Part shown: piece after piece, positions 56,121-64,000 of the stretch
Numbering within the stretch: the stretch's first letter is position 1
Layout of the letters: every line of letters begins with the position of its first letter
Origin: DAIQRJ01 sp963708795
Lineage (GTDB): Bacteria; Actinomycetota; Actinomycetes; Propionibacteriales; DAIQRJ01
Direction: 5' to 3'
Assembly (NCBI GenBank): GCA_963708795.1
Contig: CAVPUH010000006.1
Coordinates: 756,814-820,813, forward strand
DNA: 64,000 nt
Translations under genes and position numbers: made by a program
The notes under the pieces: model-generated
Database searches by the model: none
What the model was told of the DNA's origin: nothing
What the model saw: the letters and a program-made list of their open reading frames with translations, nothing else

Positions 56121-56372
56121 TCACGCTGCCTTCAACTTCTCCATCACGCTCTGGATCAGCTCTTTCGCGTCGGTCAGGTTCTTCATCACCATCTGGATAT
56201 CCATCACCGGCTTTCCCGGCCAGCGCTGGCTCTGGCAATAGACGCCGTGTTGTCCGACCAGCGCCATCGCATCCGTGATCATGTCCATGGTCACGGCCAG
56301 ACGTCCCCGGGGCACGCCCATCATGGTCTCATAGTGTTCCAACTCTTCCTGCTTTTCGTCGAATACCGGCAT
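56121..56372 (-). CDS. Small conserved hypothetical protein
   Basis: An 83-residue soluble protein rich in methionine (MDMITDAMALVGQHGVYCQS, MDIQMVMKNLTDAKEL) with an acidic N-terminus and helical ends. I recognise no family. The start ATG follows an ATTGTA (TACAAT on the minus strand) by six bases, pointing to a leaderless transcript. It converges with the acyl-CoA dehydrogenase gene. Confidence 0.55.
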   Translation of the reverse strand: MPVFDEKQEELEHYETMMGVPRGRLAVTMDMITDAMALVGQHGVYCQSQRWPGKPVMDIQMVMKNLTDAKELIQSVMEKLKAA

Positions 56373-56378
56373 GCTGAG

Positions 56379-56384
56379 ATTGTA
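56379..56384 (-). promoter_or_regulatory. -10 hexamer TACAAT, leaderless arrangement
   Basis: On the minus strand TACAAT is separated from the ATG at 56,372 by six bases, so the transcript should begin at the start codon. Confidence 0.4.
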
Positions 56385-56514
56385 ACGGCTGCGCAGCGTG
56401 GCGCATAATTATAGGGATTGTTGTCCAACTGTTGCTCTGTGCGTCAAAGCATATAGCCATTAGCCGTTGTCACTGGGCCAGCCATTGCTCGTCTGTCGAT
56501 CGTGATTGCGGGGC

Positions 56515-56546
56515 CAAGTGCTAAGTGCCAATTGCTAAATGCTAAA
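56515..56546. repeat. Heptamer array copy 5 (NTYRGCN)
   Basis: On the minus strand it reads TTTAGCA, TTTAGCA, ATTGGCA, CTTAGCA, CTTGGCC, the most regular of the five arrays. A weaker set lies at 56,455-56,490. It ends just before the ribosome-binding site of the DUF2911 gene. Confidence 0.65.
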
Positions 56547-56563
56547 AATAAAACGGAGGAATC

Positions 56564-57097
56564 ATGCGCAAACAAATTGTCTTTCTGACCTCGCTGTTGC
56601 TCGTCTTCACCGCAGTCGCCGTGTCGCAGGACAAAAGCCAAAAACCCAGCCCACCCGCGCACGCCCAATGCAAGTTCTCGGATGGGAAGACTGTCACCAT
56701 CGACTATTCCAGTCCGCGAGCCAAGGGCCGCAAGATTTTCGGCGGCCTCGTGCCCTTCGGCGAAGTCTGGCGTACCGGCGCTAACGACGCCACTACATTC
56801 GTTACGAATGCGGGCCTGACCGTCGGCGGCAAGGATGTTCCTGCCGGCAAGTACACCATCTTCACCGTCCCCAATGCCGACAAGTGGACGCTCATCATCA
56901 ACAAGAAAACCGGCGAGTGGGGCATTCCTTATAAATATGAAGGCGACGAACTGGCCCGCGTGGACATGAGGGTTTCGCCCACTGCGTCGCCGGTGGAGAA
57001 CTTTACTATCGCTCTTGATTCGATGGGCGGAAGTTGCACGATGAATATCAGCTGGGAAAACACTCAGGCGTCTGTCGATATCAGCGAGAAAAAGTAG
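56564..57097 (+). CDS. DUF2911 family secreted protein
   Basis: A 177-residue exported protein. A signal peptide (KQIVFLTSLLLVFTAVAVSQ) precedes a DUF2911 domain: VTIDYSSPRAKGRKIFGGLV, GEVWRTGANDATTF, PAGKYTIFTVPNADKWTLII and a closing beta strand. Function is unknown; the family is common in Bacteroidota and Acidobacteriota. GGAGG lies seven bases before the ATG. A palindromic repeat lies right after the stop. Confidence 0.85.
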   Translation: MRKQIVFLTSLLLVFTAVAVSQDKSQKPSPPAHAQCKFSDGKTVTIDYSSPRAKGRKIFGGLVPFGEVWRTGANDATTFVTNAGLTVGGKDVPAGKYTIFTVPNADKWTLIINKKTGEWGIPYKYEGDELARVDMRVSPTASPVENFTIALDSMGGSCTMNISWENTQASVDISEKK

Positions 57098-57106
57098 CGC
57101 ACCAGC

Positions 57107-57191
57107 ATAAACCACAAAGGAATTCGAAGGCACACAAACGAAACCGCGCACAGAAACCTTTGTGTACCTTCGTGTCCTCTGTGGTTTATGC
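57107..57191. repeat. CACAGAG-type palindromic element, copy C
   Basis: The left arm GCATAAACCACAAAGGAATT and the right arm, whose reverse complement begins GCATAAACCACAGAGGACAC, pair over about 35 bases with few mismatches. It lies between the convergent DUF2911 and gcvPB genes, where it could act as a two-way terminator. Confidence 0.65.
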
Positions 57192-57193
57192 CT

Positions 57194-58684
57194 TTATTGA
57201 GCCGGCTTCCACCGCAGAACGGGTCTTCTAGCGGCAGCGGTCTCATCCAACCGCGACACCCGCGTGGTGTGCGGCGCGGCCAGCACCATCTGCGGATCTT
57301 CTTCTACTTCCTCCGCGATCGACTTCATAGCTTCGATGAACAAATCCATTTCTTCCCTGGATTCGCTTTCGGTTGGCTCGATCATCAGCGCCCCTGGCAC
57401 GATCAGCGGAAACGCCGTCGTGTACGGATGAAAGCCGTAATCGATCAGACGCTTGGCGATGTCCATCGTCTTCACGCCTTTTTTTGCCTGCACCTTATCG
57501 CTGAAGACCACCTCGTGCATGGTCGGCGTGGAATAAGGAAGATCGTAAACGCCTTCGAGTCCTTTGCGAATGTAGTTGGCATTTAGCACCGCGTCTTCCG
57601 TGGTCTGGCGCAAACCGTCGGGACCATTGGCCAACGTGTAAGCCAGGGCGCGAACAAACATTCCGAAGTTGCCGTAGAAGGCCCGCACCCGTCCTACCGA
57701 TTGCGGCCGGTTATATTCGAAACCCAGATCGCCGTCGGCCTTGGTGATGAGCACAGGCGTAGGCAGAAACGGTTCCAGTATTTTCTTGATCGCCACCGGC
57801 CCGGATCCAGGTCCGCCTCCGCCGTGGGGCGTTGAAAATGTCTTGTGCAAATTCAGGTGCATCAGATCCACGCCAAAGTCGCCGGGACGCACTTTCCCGA
57901 CCAGCGCATTCATGTTCGCGCCGTCCATATAGAGTAGGCCACCCTTGGCATGCATGATGTCCGCGATCTTGTGAATCTCCTGCTCGAACACGCCCAGCGT
58001 GTTGGGGTTGGTCAACATCAGCGCGGCCACTTCTTCGTTCATCTGCGAGGCCAGCGCGGTCACATCCACCATGCCCTTGGCATTCGATTTAAGATTTTCG
58101 ACGGCATAGCCGACCATCGCTGCGGTCGCCGGATTCGTGCCGTGAGCGGAGTCAGGAATCAGAATCTTTTTGCGAGGTGCGCCTTTCGATTGATGATAAG
58201 CGCGCACCATGAGCAGACCGGTCAACTCACCGTGCGCGCCGGCGGCGGGCTGCAATGTGATCGCATCCATGCCGGTAATGTCGATCAGGCACTCGCTCAG
58301 AGTTTGCAGAATGCGCAGCGCGCCCTGCGAAACCTTCTCTGGTTGATACGGATGCCCATTAGCCAACCCGTCCAATCGCGAAACCACCTCATTCACCCGC
58401 GGGTTGTACTTCATGGTGCACGAGCCCAGCGGATACATGCCCAGATCGATGGCGTAGTTCCAGGTTGAAAGCCGCGTGAAGTGGCGGATGATTTCGATCT
58501 CGCTCACCTCGGGCATGTTGCCCAGATCTTTTCTTTCGCTGGACCCTAGCAGCTGCGCCGTGTCTACTTCGGGCACGTCGAGCGGAGGCAGTCTCCAGGC
58601 ACCCTTTCCCGGCGAGGACTTCTCGAAAATCAATCCTTCATTCTGGTTGACGTGGCGCGTGGCTTTGCGGATGCCGTGCTTCAT
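57194..58684 (-). CDS. gcvPB: Glycine dehydrogenase (decarboxylating) subunit 2
   Basis: A 496-residue PLP-binding subunit of the glycine-cleavage P-protein, here split as in many thermophiles and Acidobacteriota. The PLP lysine is in MHLNLHKTFSTPHGGGGPGS; YPLGSCTMKYNPR and DSAHGTNPATAAMVGY are also diagnostic. The start ATG overlaps the gcvPA stop (ATGA), so the subunits are translationally coupled. The C-terminal tail (TRVSRLDETAAARRPVLRWK) is typical. T and H protein genes are not in the window. Confidence 0.94.
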   Translation of the reverse strand: MKHGIRKATRHVNQNEGLIFEKSSPGKGAWRLPPLDVPEVDTAQLLGSSERKDLGNMPEVSEIEIIRHFTRLSTWNYAIDLGMYPLGSCTMKYNPRVNEVVSRLDGLANGHPYQPEKVSQGALRILQTLSECLIDITGMDAITLQPAAGAHGELTGLLMVRAYHQSKGAPRKKILIPDSAHGTNPATAAMVGYAVENLKSNAKGMVDVTALASQMNEEVAALMLTNPNTLGVFEQEIHKIADIMHAKGGLLYMDGANMNALVGKVRPGDFGVDLMHLNLHKTFSTPHGGGGPGSGPVAIKKILEPFLPTPVLITKADGDLGFEYNRPQSVGRVRAFYGNFGMFVRALAYTLANGPDGLRQTTEDAVLNANYIRKGLEGVYDLPYSTPTMHEVVFSDKVQAKKGVKTMDIAKRLIDYGFHPYTTAFPLIVPGALMIEPTESESREEMDLFIEAMKSIAEEVEEDPQMVLAAPHTTRVSRLDETAAARRPVLRWKPAQ

Positions 58685-60066
58685 CGTCCAACCTCCTGTA
58701 CCTCGGCCGGTTCTTGCTCCGACGGCTCGAGCGTCCGCCCTCCACCACCGCCTTCACCGCAGCATCAATCGCCGAGCGCGTGGTCATCTCGGTGCAGCAC
58801 CAGAGCGCCGCGTTGCCAAGTTCCGGATAAAACTTCTTCAGCGGAAATCCGCCGATGATCTTATTGTCGAGAAGCCGCCCGTTGATCGCGTACGGATCTT
58901 CGCTCGTCTGCACCACGAACTCGTTGAAACGGGGCGCACCGGGAAAAAGCGCCTTCGCATGTTTGCCGAACTGCTGCACGGCGTATGCTGCTTTCGCCAG
59001 ATTCTGCTTTGCCAGTTCGCGCAGCCCAACCTTTCCGTAAATCGTCATGAAGATGTTCGCCATCAACGCAATCAGTGCCTGGTTGGTGCAGATATTCGAG
59101 GTCGCTTTCTCGCGCCGGATGTGTTGCTCGCGAGTGGCCAGCGTCAGAACGAATCCGCGCTTGCCGTTTTTGTCCGTAGTTTGCCCGACCAAGCGCCCCG
59201 GCATCTGTCGCACGAACTGCTCGCGAGTAGCGATCACGCCGCAATAAGGCCCGCCGAAACCGAGCGGAACCCCAAACGATTGCGCTTCCATGGCGATGAT
59301 ATCGGCCTGCCGCGGCGGTTCGACAATGCCCAGCGAAACCGCCTCCGCAATCGACACCACCAGCTTCGCTCCGTGTTTGTGCGCGATCTCCGCGATTGCA
59401 GAAACGTCTTCAATCGTGCCGAAGAAATTAGGCGATTGAATCAGCACGCATGCCGTTTCGCTGGTAATCGACTTCTCAAGCTCGTCAAGACTTACCCGCG
59501 CATTGTCAGTAAACGACACGGTCGAAAGCGGCATCCCTTGATGGTGAGCATAGGTCGCCAGCACTTCCCGGTACTCAGGATGCACGCTCCGCGCAACCGC
59601 CACCGCATTGCGCCCAGTGACGCGGCAAGCCATCATCGCACCCTCCGCCGCCGCCGTCGACCCGTCATACATCGAAGCGTTGGCTACCTCCATGCCGGTC
59701 AACTCGCAAATCATCGTCTGGAATTCAAAAATAGACTGCAGCGTCCCCTGCGAAATTTCCGCTTGATATGGAGTGTAGGCGGTGAGGAACTCGCCGCGCG
59801 AGATCAGGGAATCGATGATTACCGGGCGATAATGGTAGTAGGCGCCGGCGCCGAGAAAGCTTTTGTAGCCGTATCAGTTCTCGCGGGAGCGATCGCGGAA
59901 CCAGTCGACGATTTCGGATTCGGCCATCTGGCACGGAAAGTTCAAGTCCCGGTTGAGCCGGTACTCGGCCGGAATGGGGGCGAACGAAATCGTCGATGGA
60001 ACGCGCGCCAATGGCTTTCCCAACATGGCTCCGCAGTGGGCGGGAGATTTCGGCAAATAGGCGCAT
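58681..60066 (-). CDS. gcvPA: Glycine dehydrogenase (decarboxylating) subunit 1, frameshifted
   Basis: About 460 residues when repaired. The start is ATG at 60,064-60,066, with breaks in the first ~80 bases and near 59,990; then PIPAEYRLNRDL and ESEIVDWFRDRSREN. At 59,874-59,876 a TGA stands in frame between REN and YGYKSFLGAGAYYHYRPVII. The rest reads well (YTPYQAEISQGTLQSIFEFQ, NASMYDGSTAAAEGAMMACR) up to a last shift near 58,740 that gives the end LEPSEQEPAEVQEVGR and a TGA overlapping gcvPB. The position of the TGA is variable in the family, so a base error is likelier than selenocysteine. Confidence 0.85.
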
Positions 60067-60124
60067 GAGGACTTAAATGTAGATGTCTCGCCAAGAGTCC
60101 AGTTCGATTGATTCACGCCATTTA

Positions 60125-60190
60125 TTTCACCACAGAGTCACAGCCGCAAGAAGAGCCACAGGGGTTCCTCTGTGGGACTCTGTGGCGACA
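60125..60190. repeat. CACAGAG-armed palindromic element, copy D
   Basis: TTCACCACAGAGTCACAG pairs with CTCTGTGGGACTCTGTGG over a short spacer. It lies in front of gcvPA and only ~55 bases before the compositional break, so it is the last DNA that clearly belongs to the main genome. Confidence 0.65.
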
Positions 60191-60245
60191 TCTTTTCTAT
60201 CTGCGCCCTCTTTCCGCGACGAACTTTTCGTCATCGGCGAACCGA

Positions 60246-60722
60246 GTAGCTCAGCAGGTGAAAAAAATTTGCGATGAGTTTCTGCCACGCTAATCATAAA
60301 CGATAACATCGAAATAGCAAGATTGGTAAAGGCAGATGGCATTCATGTCGGAAAATCGAATCAAACAATAAGTGAAGCAAGACGTTGCGGCAGTAAGGTA
60401 ATTGTTGGGTTTTCATGTAATGCGTTTTCTTGATATTGAATTCGCAGTAAAGTATAATGCAGATTATGTAGGATTGGGTCCTTACAGATTTACAACTAAT
60501 CGCGCAAACCTGAATCCATTAGGACTTGATGGAGTGAAGCACGTAATGCGTGATTATATTATTCAGAACTATACCATACCTGTAATTGCAATTGGCGGAA
60601 TTACACAAAATGATTTCGTTTCATTATCACCAATTGGCGTTTATGGAATTGCTGCATCATCGGCAATTCACTCAGCAGAAAACAAGCAGGCGGTCGATAA
60701 AGAGTTTTCTTTCCGTAACTGA
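60246..60722 (+). CDS. thiE: Thiamine-phosphate synthase, 3' part (Bacteroidota-like, frameshifted)
   Basis: Joins the thiazole and pyrimidine halves of thiamine. The visible part begins VAQQVKKICDEF directly after the compositional break, then LIINDNIEIARLVKADGIHV, SNQTISEARRCGSKVIVGFS, DIEFAVKYNADYVGLGPYRF and IPVIAIGGITQNDF, with breaks near 60,290 and 60,418. The N-terminal third is missing, replaced by the GC-rich DNA of the main genome. Low GC and sequence style point to a Bacteroidota source. thiG follows. Confidence 0.8.
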
Positions 60723-60764
60723 ATTTTCGAAACCTGAATTGGAAATATCAAAATAGCAATTAAA

Positions 60765-61538
60765 ATGAATCAACCATTAATCATATCAAATCGCACATTT
60801 AATTCGAGGTTGTTTTTAGAACCGGAAAATTCAGCAGCAGTAATCTTATGCGCGAAAGTGTTGCTGTCGCTAGGGATCAGAAATGGTAACTGTTGCACTT
60901 AAACCAGTGGGATCCAAACGTCGGAATAAAATCTGTTGCGCATTTAAATATGCAGGGTTGGACTACTTACCAGATACCATGGTGCAGAAATGCCCAAAGA
61001 AGCAATTCTTTTGAAGCGTTTCAAGAGAAATTTTTGAAACCAATTGGTTGAAATTGGAAACCATAGCCAATCCTAAATACCTTTTACCGGATCCGATTGA
61101 AACATTGAACGCTGCAATCAATTAGTAAAGCGCGGTTTCATTGTGTTGCCATACATTAATGCTAATCCTGTTTATGCAAACAATTGAAGCAGGAACAGCA
61201 GCAGTAATGCCTTTGGGTTCTCCCATTGGGTCTAATAATGGATTGCAAACAAAAGCAATGCTTGAAATAATTATCAATCAAAGTAATGTCCCAGGTAATT
61301 GTGGATGCAGGAATTGGCTCACCTTCTCATGCAGCCGAAGCACTTGAAATGGGAGCAGATGCTGTGCTCGTGAATACTGCTATTGCCATTGCCGGGGTCA
61401 TACAACAGGATGGCTGGTGCGTTCAAAATGAGTGTGATTGCAGGAAGAATGGCATTTACGTTCTTGGTTCACGGATTTTCAGTTCCCCATGCTGCTTCGA
61501 GTCCGTTGACAGCGTTTCTTGTCTTAATTAGTTGTTAG
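60765..61538 (+). CDS. thiG: Thiazole synthase (Bacteroidota-like, heavily frameshifted)
   Basis: Makes the thiazole ring from deoxyxylulose phosphate, ThiS thiocarboxylate and dehydroglycine. Fragments in several frames read QPLIISNRTFNSRLFL, NWLKLE with PKYLLPDPIETLNAAIN, EAGTAAVMPLGSPIGSNNGL, QTKAMLEIIINQSNV, IVDAGIGSPSHAAEALEMGA and DAVLVNTAIAIAG, matching ThiG order throughout. At least six indels are needed. It lies between thiE and thiH as in Bacteroidota thiamine operons. Confidence 0.8.
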
Positions 61539-61576
61539 TTGTGTGTTACCTGTTGTTAGTTAAAATAAATTGAAAA

Positions 61577-62703
61577 GTGTTTACAGAAATTTTTGAAAAG
61601 TATAGTTGGAATGAAGTTGCTGAAAAAATTTACAGTAAAAACTATGCCGATGTAAAATCTGCATTGATAAAAAAGGGAAAGGGTAGTGTAGAAGATTTTA
61701 TGGCAATGATTTCTCTGCTGCTGCTCCGTTTTTGGAACAGATGGCCCAATTGAGTCTTCAGCCTTACACACAAGCGTTTCGGTAATATGATTCAGATGTA
61801 TGTTCCGATGTACTTGAGCAATGAATGTCAGAACGTATGCACTTATTGCGGGTTCAGGTGTCGACAATAAACTTCGACGCGTTGCTCTTTAACGATGAAT
61901 CAGATATCTGGATGAAGTTACCGTTATCAAAGCTTACGGTTATGACCATGTTTTGCTGGTAACAGGTGAAGCATCAAAACCGTTGGCGTGGATTACTTAT
62001 CAGAACGCGATTGCTGCCTGTTATCAAGCCTCATTTCTCCTATATCAGTATGGAGGTGCAACCACTTGATCAGCATGAGTACGAAGAGTTACGTCACCAT
62101 GGGCGTGCATGCAGTATTGGTTTATCAGGAAACATATCACGAGGAAAATTATAATTTGTACCACCCTAAAGGGAAAAAATCAATTTCGAATTATCGTATT
62201 GATACACCTGATAGACTTGGCAAGGCCGGTATGCATAAAATGGGTTTGGGTGTTCTGCTCGGATTGGAAGATTGGCGCATAGACTCGTTTTTCAATGTAC
62301 GATTCATCTCTATTATCTCGAGAAAAAATATTGGAAAACTAAGTATTCTGTTTCTTTCCCACGACTTCAGACCTTAGTACCGGCAATCTGGAGCAACCGA
62401 AGCGTGAATTTACTGATCGAGACTTAGTTCAGTTGATCTGCGCTTACCGGATTTTTAATGAAGACATCGAATTATCTCTTTCCACCAGGGAGGAAGAATC
62501 GTTCAGAAATAATTTATTCAACTTAGGAATCACCAGCGTTAGTGCCGGTTCAAAAACAAATCCAGGGGGATATGCAATGGGAAGTGAATCGCTTGAGCAA
62601 TTTGAAATTCAGTCATACCCGTACGCCGGAGCAGGTAGCGGATGCTGTCGTTTAGCAAGGGATTGGAGCCTGTGTGGAAAAATGGGAAAAAGTTTTTAGT
62701 TAA
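61577..62703 (+). CDS. thiH: Tyrosine lyase (thiazole biosynthesis ThiH), heavily frameshifted
   Basis: A radical-SAM enzyme that splits tyrosine to give dehydroglycine for ThiG. The start (probably GTG at 61,577) reads FTEIFEKYSWNEVAEKIYSK; the iron-sulfur motif is intact in MYLSNECQNVCTYCGF (Cys-x3-Cys-x2-Cys). Later pieces include SYVTMGVHAVLVYQETYHEE, YHPKGKKS with RIDTPDRLGKAGMHKMGLGV and the end ACVEKWEKVFS. Many indels are present. Confidence 0.8.
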
Positions 62704-62764
62704 ATAAATCCATCAATCTGTTTTGTTATTAGGATAGAAGTAATTTTAATCAGAATTTTAAATC

Positions 62765-63887
62765 ATGAATCTCAACACTGAAGAAATTCTTTATTACGAC
62801 AGGCAAATTATATTACCGGAGTTTAATATCAGTGCGCCAGCAGAAATTAAAAGATGCAAAAGTTTTAATTATTGGTGCGGGTGGTTTGGTTGCCCGTTAG
62901 TTTTATATCTCTCCAGTGTTGGCGTAGGCACCATTGGTGTTGTTGATTTTGATAGGGTAGAAATTACAAATCTTCATCGCCAGATTTTATTTCGTCACAA
63001 TGATGTGGGGAAATTGAAAGCTGATTTAGTTGCTGAAAAAATAAAAGAAAGAAACCCTTTTGTGAAGGTTCAGACTTATCCTGTTAAGCTTAATTCTGAT
63101 AATGCTTTCGATATTGTAATCAGCGTTATGATATTATCGTTGATGCATCCGATAATTTTCTAACTCGTACCTTGTAAACGATATCTGCGTGAAGATGGAT
63201 AAAGTTTTTGTTTCAGGATCAGTGATGAAGTTTGGCGGAAGCGTTGCAATATTTAATGCAAAGCTTGAAGATGAAAACAGAAGTGCAACTTATCGTTGTT
63301 TGTTTCCGCATCCACCTCATTAGACGATTCACCGGATGCAATGCTTCAGGAATTATTGGAATTATTCCCGGCATCATCGGAAATTTTATGAGCATGGAAA
63401 TCATTAAGCTGATAACCGGAATGGGCAAGCCACTTATAAATCAATATCTGAATTTTGAACAGGAAGATATGAAAATGGATATTTTGTTCAAATTCAAAGA
63501 GAGGAAAATTCATTCAAAAAAGCTCCTTTGGAAGATGACTCATATTACAGGGCTTTTTGTATTTTGAAGGCTGCTGCCACATTTGTAACAAAGGAAGTGC
63601 TGACTCCGGAACTAAAGCAAATGATTCAAGAATCATGAAGACTTTATATTGGTGGATGTACGAGAGGTGTATGAACATCAGCTCATCAATATTGGTGGTG
63701 CATCCGTTCCGCAAAGTGAAATTCAAACACGCTACTAGAAATACCACGTGATAAAAAGGTTGTACTCTATTGCAAAATGGGACAGCGAAGCCTTGAAGCA
63801 TTAAAATATTTGCAATTGCATAAAGGCTTCACCAATCTCTATCATCTTAAAGGCGGTATCAGGGCTTTTATGAATGAAGAGAAATAG
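62765..63887 (+). CDS. ThiF/MoeB-type adenylyltransferase with rhodanese domain, frameshifted
   Basis: Adenylates the C-terminus of a ThiS/MoaD-type sulfur carrier. It begins EEILYYDRQIILPEFN; the nucleotide-binding loop appears across a break as VLIIGAGGLGCP, followed by VGVGTIGVVDFDRVEITNLH and QILFRHNDVGKLKADLVAEK. GIIGIIPGIIGNFMSMEIIK is the second conserved block. The C-terminal rhodanese part has the persulfide Cys in VVLYCKMGQRSLEAL and GGIRAFM near the end. It closes the thi cluster. Confidence 0.78.
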
Positions 63888-64000
63888 TGCCTTGGTTGGT
63901 AAAGCAAAGTATCAGGATGCTTTACGAAGCAAGCTTAGTTCTAAAATAGCAACTATTATTTCGGTTCATCAACTGGAAGAACTAATCCAACTGCGGAAGA
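63874..64000 (+). CDS. Start of an unidentified gene, cut by the window edge
   Basis: An ATG overlapping the end of the ThiF-like gene opens a frame of 42 codons to the edge (MKRNSALVGKAKYQDALRSK). It is AT-rich like its neighbours. Too little is visible to name it; it may also be an out-of-frame reading given the indel rate here. Confidence 0.25.
   Translation, partial: MKRNSALVGKAKYQDALRSKLSSKIATIISVHQLEELIQLRK

Noticed and set aside
1..64000. CRISPR arrays, rRNA genes, phage or transposase genes
   Set aside because: No regularly spaced repeats of 24-40 bases, no rRNA segments and no transposase or integrase motifs were seen in either strand.

Overview
The first ~60.2 kb look like the chromosome of a soil Acidobacteriota (Terriglobia, Koribacter-like). 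This is inferred from moderately high GC, families typical of that phylum (GloVer-repeat secreted proteins, kinases fused to TolB-like propellers, DUF4097/HEAT-repeat ECF operons, split GcvPA/GcvPB, FadB with the dehydrogenase domain first) and many short dispersed intergenic repeats. The last ~3.75 kb (from about 60,245) are AT-rich and carry a Bacteroidota-like thiamine cluster (thiE, thiG, thiH, moeB/thiF). I read the change as an assembly chimera or, less likely, a transfer.

Layout. 0-10 kb: partial glycosyltransferase, trehalose synthase, secreted amidohydrolase, a sugar-nucleotide pair (DegT aminotransferase, WecB epimerase), an MCE/MlaD lipid-transport protein and a membrane-bound spermidine-synthase-like protein. 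10-15 kb: acpS, DUF6526, DUF488, selA, recG. 15-21 kb: a GAF-GAF-GGDEF cyclase, then an envelope-stress-like operon on the minus strand (ECF sigma, zinc-finger/HEAT anti-sigma, DUF4097 solenoid protein, double-PDZ protein). 21.5-26.8 kb: the housekeeping run ispE, tRNA-Gln, prs, rplY, pth, rpsF, rpsR, rplI. 27-36 kb: convergent GloVer proteins, a phosphoesterase remnant, TauE exporter, Ser/Thr kinase-TolB fusion, PD-(D/E)XK nuclease, tRNA-Ser. 36-47.6 kb: TldD/TldE, PilZ plus an atypical response regulator, a GAF-GGDEF cyclase, RodZ, metK-ahcY, patatin and NUDIX. 47.9-56 kb: beta-oxidation genes (FadB-type fusion, thiolase, acyl-CoA dehydrogenase) interrupted by a small toxin-antitoxin-like island. 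56-60 kb: two small genes and gcvPA-gcvPB.

Many genes, including essential ones (rpsF, rpsR, prs, rplY, ispE, pth), are broken by single-base indels or a nonsense change. The breaks cluster at 16-26.6, 33-34.4 and 51.6-64 kb while other tracts are clean, so local sequencing or consensus error is the likeliest cause. For these genes I give the whole span and mark the breaks.

The most interesting unexplained signals are three families of dispersed intergenic repeats: CACAGAG-armed palindromes, degenerate heptamer arrays of the form NTYRGCN, and GC-rich REP-like hairpins. Others are an 18-residue repeat protein under ECF control, a receiver domain with Glu in place of the phospho-accepting Asp behind a PilZ gene, and -10 hexamers so close to start codons that leaderless transcripts are likely.
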